DNA of 39,083 bases, taken from the IMG/VR virus record IMGVR_UViG_3300025087_000192, positions 1-39,083 of that record; one strand, given 5' to 3'. Position 1 is the stretch's first letter. The number at the start of each line of letters is the position of its first letter. Source of the stretch: a virus. A program made the position numbers and the translations under genes. Shown in pieces: positions 36,849-39,083 of this stretch. Under the pieces are notes generated by a model. That model ran no database searches and was not told the origin of the DNA. It worked only from the letters and a program-made list of their open reading frames with translations.

Positions 36849-36997
36849 CTTGTAGCCTCAATATGCTCAATAAACTTCTTTGTGTTATTCATCAATGGGC
36901 TTTCTTTCTCTTTTATAAAATCTTTCCACTCAGCCCGTGTCCATGCCTTTAGCAATAGAACGGCATCTCTTAATTCGATAATATCAGCATTTTTCAT
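36845..36997 (-). CDS. 50-residue helical protein
   Basis: ATG 36997 behind AGGAGGGATA. The product reads MKNADIIELRDAVLLLKAWT, then EWKDFIKEKES and NNTKKFIEHIE. A frameshifted, internally deleted copy lies at 37691-37764, which shows that this is an old gene that has been duplicated. Function unknown. Confidence 0.65.
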   Translation of the reverse strand: MKNADIIELRDAVLLLKAWTRAEWKDFIKEKESPLMNNTKKFIEHIEATR

Positions 36998-37151
36998 TAT
37001 CCCTCCTACTTAAATTCATTGCCGCATCAGCATTGTAGATTAACTGTGACAATATCGCAACCGTTAGCGGTATTTCGATATGTTTCCCGGCTTGTTGGTC
37101 AGTCTGATCTTGTAGTTTGTCAAGCTCTGACATGAGAAATTTATTGAACAT
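36984..37151 (-). CDS. 55-residue protein starting inside the upstream gene
   Basis: ATG 37151 follows a perfect AGGAGG seven bases upstream, though it lies within the coding region of 37064-37336 in another frame. The product (FLMSELDKLQDQTDQQAGKH, LTVAILSQLIYNADAAMNL) is helical and well composed. It overlaps the next gene start by 14 bases. Unknown function. Confidence 0.55.
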   Translation of the reverse strand: MFNKFLMSELDKLQDQTDQQAGKHIEIPLTVAILSQLIYNADAAMNLSRRDNEKC

Positions 37152-37336
37152 TCGTAATCCTCCTCTATCTTATTTATTGTTCTGTTTAAAAGAAGCTGGT
37201 TATTCCTAACATCAATCCTCAATGATCTTACTTGCTCAATAAGATCATCTGATTTATTCCGCCAGTACGAGTCAAAGCATATGGCGGACATAAAGCATAA
37301 GAACAATACAATCAAGGATAATTTTATATCACTCAT
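37064..37336 (-). CDS. Membrane-anchored coiled-coil protein
   Basis: Ninety residues. N-terminal membrane segment (IKLSLIVLFLCFMSAICF), then a coiled coil (DDLIEQVRSLRIDVRNNQ, LLLNRTINKIEEDYEC). An i-spanin has this layout, but the gene is on the leftward strand far from the lipoprotein, and another gene begins inside its 3' part. ATGA coupling with 37333-37689. Confidence 0.55.
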   Translation of the reverse strand: MSDIKLSLIVLFLCFMSAICFDSYWRNKSDDLIEQVRSLRIDVRNNQLLLNRTINKIEEDYECSINFSCQSLTNYKIRLTNKPGNISKYR

Positions 37337-37689
37337 TTCGATTCCATTTCTATACCTTCACTGTTTTCTACATACTCCCTTGTCAAAAATGTTTCTCCGT
37401 TACGAATTACATGCTTTTTTTTACTAACGCTTAAAAGGTATTCATATAGTTTCATGCTATCTTCGGTAATATCTTTTATGTCAGGATGTTTTGACATATG
37501 TTTTATATGTACCATTGATTTTGGGTTAACAGTTGGGTAGAATCTACACACTTGTTCATTTACACTCATGTAGTCCTTTTGTGTTGCCAAATAGCGTCCA
37601 GTTCGTTGCCAAGTAATCCCATTCTCGTCTGTGTATCCACCACAGCATATATATTCTTGAATTATCGGCGGAGGGGTTGTATAGATCAT
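37333..37689 (-). CDS. Hypothetical 118-residue protein
   Basis: Starts MIYTTPPPIIQEYICCGGYT and contains ENGITWQRTGRYLATQK, resembling a small beta-rich domain, then a helical C-terminal half. Strong AAAGGAGAATACA-ATG site. No family recognised. Confidence 0.6.
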   Translation of the reverse strand: MIYTTPPPIIQEYICCGGYTDENGITWQRTGRYLATQKDYMSVNEQVCRFYPTVNPKSMVHIKHMSKHPDIKDITEDSMKLYEYLLSVSKKKHVIRNGETFLTREYVENSEGIEMESK

Positions 37690-37690
37690 T

Positions 37691-37764
37691 GTATTCTCCT
37701 TTCATGTTTTACGCCGTCCATACTCTCAACAAATTTCTTTGTATTATGAATCAGCATTTCTCAT
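37691..37764 (-). pseudogene. Deleted, frameshifted copy of the 36845-36997 gene
   Basis: Leftward it begins AGGAGATATA-ATG-AGAAATGCTGAT, matching AGGAGGGATA-ATG-AAAAATGCTGAT of the intact gene. It jumps over about 32 codons to a match of the 3' part (ATACAAAGAAATTTGTTGAG against ACACAAAGAAGTTTATTGAG). The joint is out of frame, so translation stops after MRNADS. The start still overlaps the upstream stop (TAATG). Confidence 0.7.
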
Positions 37765-38108
37765 TATATCTCCTGCTTAGATTTAAAGCCGATAACTGGC
37801 GACTTCTTAAGTTGTGGATATTTAGTCGTAAGTGGCTCTAACGCTTCAATCCTTTTCTGCATATCCGCAATCGTCTTGGTATAATGCGACAGGTGGTCGG
37901 AGAGGGATTTTTCAAGGATACAAGCACCGACAACGGCTGACTTATCACAATTATCTGTCGTTACTCCGAAATGGTCGTGCATAATGGTTTCAAGTTCTTT
38001 AACCCGACGCTGAAGAATTACGATTTTTAAATCCCCCTTAACATCTTGGTTTACTGCGTCTGCCCGAACATACTTAACTTCGTCAATCATCATTGTTTCT
38101 GGCTTCAT
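37764..38108 (-). CDS. KPETMM N-module fused to a coiled coil
   Basis: One hundred and fourteen residues from ATG 38108 behind AAGGAG. Residues 2-33 (KPETMMIDEVKYVRADAVNQ, DVKGDLKIVILQR) are almost identical to the start of 1672-2004, also at DNA level. The rest is unrelated: coiled-coil sequence (RVKELETIMHDHFGV, YTKTIADMQKRIEALEPL). A mosaic protein of unknown function. Confidence 0.7.
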   Translation of the reverse strand: MKPETMMIDEVKYVRADAVNQDVKGDLKIVILQRRVKELETIMHDHFGVTTDNCDKSAVVGACILEKSLSDHLSHYTKTIADMQKRIEALEPLTTKYPQLKKSPVIGFKSKQEI

Positions 38109-38154
38109 TTTCTTCTCCTTGTTTGTTGTTTCTCCCAAGCGTTATTGGGAGGTG

Positions 38155-38322
38155 TTATTGTGCCCACTGGTTAATAACATTATCGGAAACTAGCACCACT
38201 TCAATAATGTCTGAGTCTTTGTAAACTTTTCTAAATAAAGGTTCGACATCATTCAATGAGTCTACGACGAGATATGTTGGTTTCGCTATTGCGTATCTTG
38301 CTGTTACTTTATATATTTTCAT
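38155..38322 (-). CDS. 55-residue alpha/beta microprotein
   Basis: ATG 38322, overlapping the upstream gene by 14 bases, with GGGGGGAGTAG in front. The product (MKIYKVTARYAIAKPTYLVV, DSLNDVEPLFRKVYKDSD, IIEVVLVSDNVI) reads as strand-helix-strand. Not recognised. Region 38109-38154 has no gene. Confidence 0.6.
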   Translation of the reverse strand: MKIYKVTARYAIAKPTYLVVDSLNDVEPLFRKVYKDSDIIEVVLVSDNVINQWAQ

Positions 38323-38725
38323 CTACTCCCCCCTTCATTTTGACGATTTCGGCGATTGCCTCGTTAATCTTAACCAATGCTTCCATGTGCATTGCCGGAT
38401 ACCCTCTAGTTCCACTTAATGTCCACTTAATGCCTTCCAGCACCTTTAAATGAGCGGCTTCTAACTCTTTAATTTTCTCCGACTGCCTTGCACAAGTCCT
38501 GCCCCAAAAGCCGGAGTAATTTACATTTTCTGGTAACGCTTCAAGTTCTTCAATTCGGTTCTTCTGCGTAGCAATTACGCCCAGCAACGCTTGCTCTCTG
38601 GCGATAATCATTTTTATAGCATCATCAATATTTGCATACCCTCTGCTAATGCCAGGAGTGTATTTAATCCTGCAAGATGTGCTTAGAAGACTTTCTAACT
38701 CCAGTTCTTCCCTGTCATTTTCCAT
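38309..38725 (-). CDS. Coiled-coil accessory protein with HLKVL module
   Basis: One hundred and thirty-eight residues. ATG 38725 shares its A with the upstream TAA (TAATG), so the ten-residue in-frame extension is rejected. The centre is a coiled coil (VIATQKNRIEELEALPENV) with a REQALLG segment like 3470-4048. Then comes AAHLKVLEGIKWTLSG and VKINEAIAEI, the module shared with 295-582, including identical DNA (ccagcacctttaaatg). Confidence 0.65.
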   Translation of the reverse strand: MENDREELELESLLSTSCRIKYTPGISRGYANIDDAIKMIIAREQALLGVIATQKNRIEELEALPENVNYSGFWGRTCARQSEKIKELEAAHLKVLEGIKWTLSGTRGYPAMHMEALVKINEAIAEIVKMKGGVDENI

Positions 38726-38917
38726 TAGGCACGCTCCTGACAATGCGCTTCCCACAACGCCTTAATAATCGGTTTATAAGCACTCCACCACGCTTGCGCA
38801 TCCGGATGCATTGATTTAATTTTATCATTGTCAAACTTAAACCATTCTTCTGCCTTGTGAATCTGGCATCCAATTTGAATGTGTTTTTCGGTAATACAAA
38901 TCCACCAATTCAAACCT
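38725..38917 (-). CDS. Pentapeptide-repeat protein, C-terminal part (continues from base 1)
   Basis: In frame with the leftward gene entering at base 1. The last pentads end in [12 protein letters not shown], then [30 protein letters not shown] and [18 protein letters not shown]. The Trp-rich end resembles a helical cap or interaction segment. Taken alone this stretch could be read as a 62-residue gene from TTG 38913, but there is no ribosome site and the joined frame is perfect. Confidence 0.75.
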
Positions 38918-39083
38918 AAAATTTGAACGGGGGTTTTAGTGAGCTTTTCTCCGTACAGGTTGGCTCCGTACAGGTTGGCTCCGGACAGGTTGGCTCCGGA
39001 CAGGTCGGCTCCGTACAGGTTGGCTCCGTACAGGTTGGCTCCGGACAGGTTGGCTCCGGACAGGTCGGCTCCGTACAGGTTGG
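38918..39083. repeat. Contig-end overlap, right copy with variant array
   Basis: Bases 38918-39043 repeat 1-126. From the seventh 15-bp unit onward the order differs from the left copy: here units 5-8 repeat units 1-4 exactly, a 60-bp super-unit. This fits an array one super-unit longer than the left copy shows, or a mixed population. Confidence 0.85.

Noticed and set aside
1-39083. CRISPR array or diversity-generating retroelement
   Set aside because: All tandem repeats are contiguous coding units without spacers, and no reverse transcriptase or template/variable repeat pair is visible.
1-39083. Recoded genetic code (TAG or TGA reassigned)
   Set aside because: TAA, TGA and TAG all end well-supported genes, and the large conserved genes have no internal stops.

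Overview
This window is the essentially complete genome of a tailed double-stranded DNA bacteriophage, probably short-tailed (podovirus-like), of a Gram-negative host. The first 126 bases recur exactly at 38918-39043, so the map closes on itself with a unit of about 38.9 kb, and one gene runs across the junction. The phage assignment rests on a terminase pair, portal, scaffold, major capsid protein, connector/tail proteins, fibers and three ejection-type proteins. There is no tape-measure or sheath gene, no integrase, no rRNA and no recognisable tRNA. A Gram-negative host is suggested by an O-antigen ligase/polymerase homologue, a small lipoprotein in the lysis region and many Sec signal peptides. 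Genes end in all three stop codons, so the standard bacterial code applies. I cannot name the host.

Layout. A gene-poor region of about 1.1 kb (10.5-11.6 kb) separates two divergent transcription units. It holds an AT-rich tract, three perfect GC hairpins and two perfect tandem DnaA boxes, and is the best candidate origin. Leftward, from a near-consensus promoter at 10536-10563, run a SleB-type hydrolase and several tiny genes. Next come a second promoter and two tandem terminator hairpins (8.7-8.9 kb), a DUF4373-like replication protein, a YqaJ-type exonuclease and a RecT annealing protein. A long run of small, tightly overlapping accessory genes follows, through the map junction, ending in RusA at 36165. 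Rightward, from a consensus promoter at 11540-11568, run the packaging and virion genes: a zinc-ribbon microprotein, TerS, TerL with an intein, portal, FmdB-like zinc ribbon, scaffold, major capsid, decoration-like protein, O-antigen ligase, coiled-coil protein, connector/tail proteins, fibers, ejection proteins, a glycine-rich adhesin and a membrane-protein-rich lysis cassette ending at 36178. The two units converge with a 14-base overlap.

How it works together. The RecT/YqaJ pair with RusA is a phage recombination module. With a DUF4373-like protein, DnaA boxes and no DNA polymerase gene, replication probably uses host machinery. Start/stop overlaps (ATGA, TAATG, GTGA) are almost universal, so translational coupling is the norm, and many genes of 20-60 codons are recognisable mainly through them.

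Most notable: (i) at least six proteins in the virion operon begin with convincing Sec signal peptides, which is very unusual for proteins normally assembled in the cytoplasm; (ii) TerL carries a 330-residue intein with the W-C-T signature of class 3 inteins plus a LAGLIDADG endonuclease, inserted inside the ATPase P-loop; (iii) an O-antigen ligase-like gene sits inside the capsid-tail operon behind a hairpin; (iv) four leftward accessory genes each consist largely of an in-frame short tandem repeat, and the pentapeptide array differs between the two contig ends in a way that fits one extra 60-bp unit, one turn of the predicted beta-helix; (v) the recombination operon is preceded by a leader with two terminators and alternative pairings.
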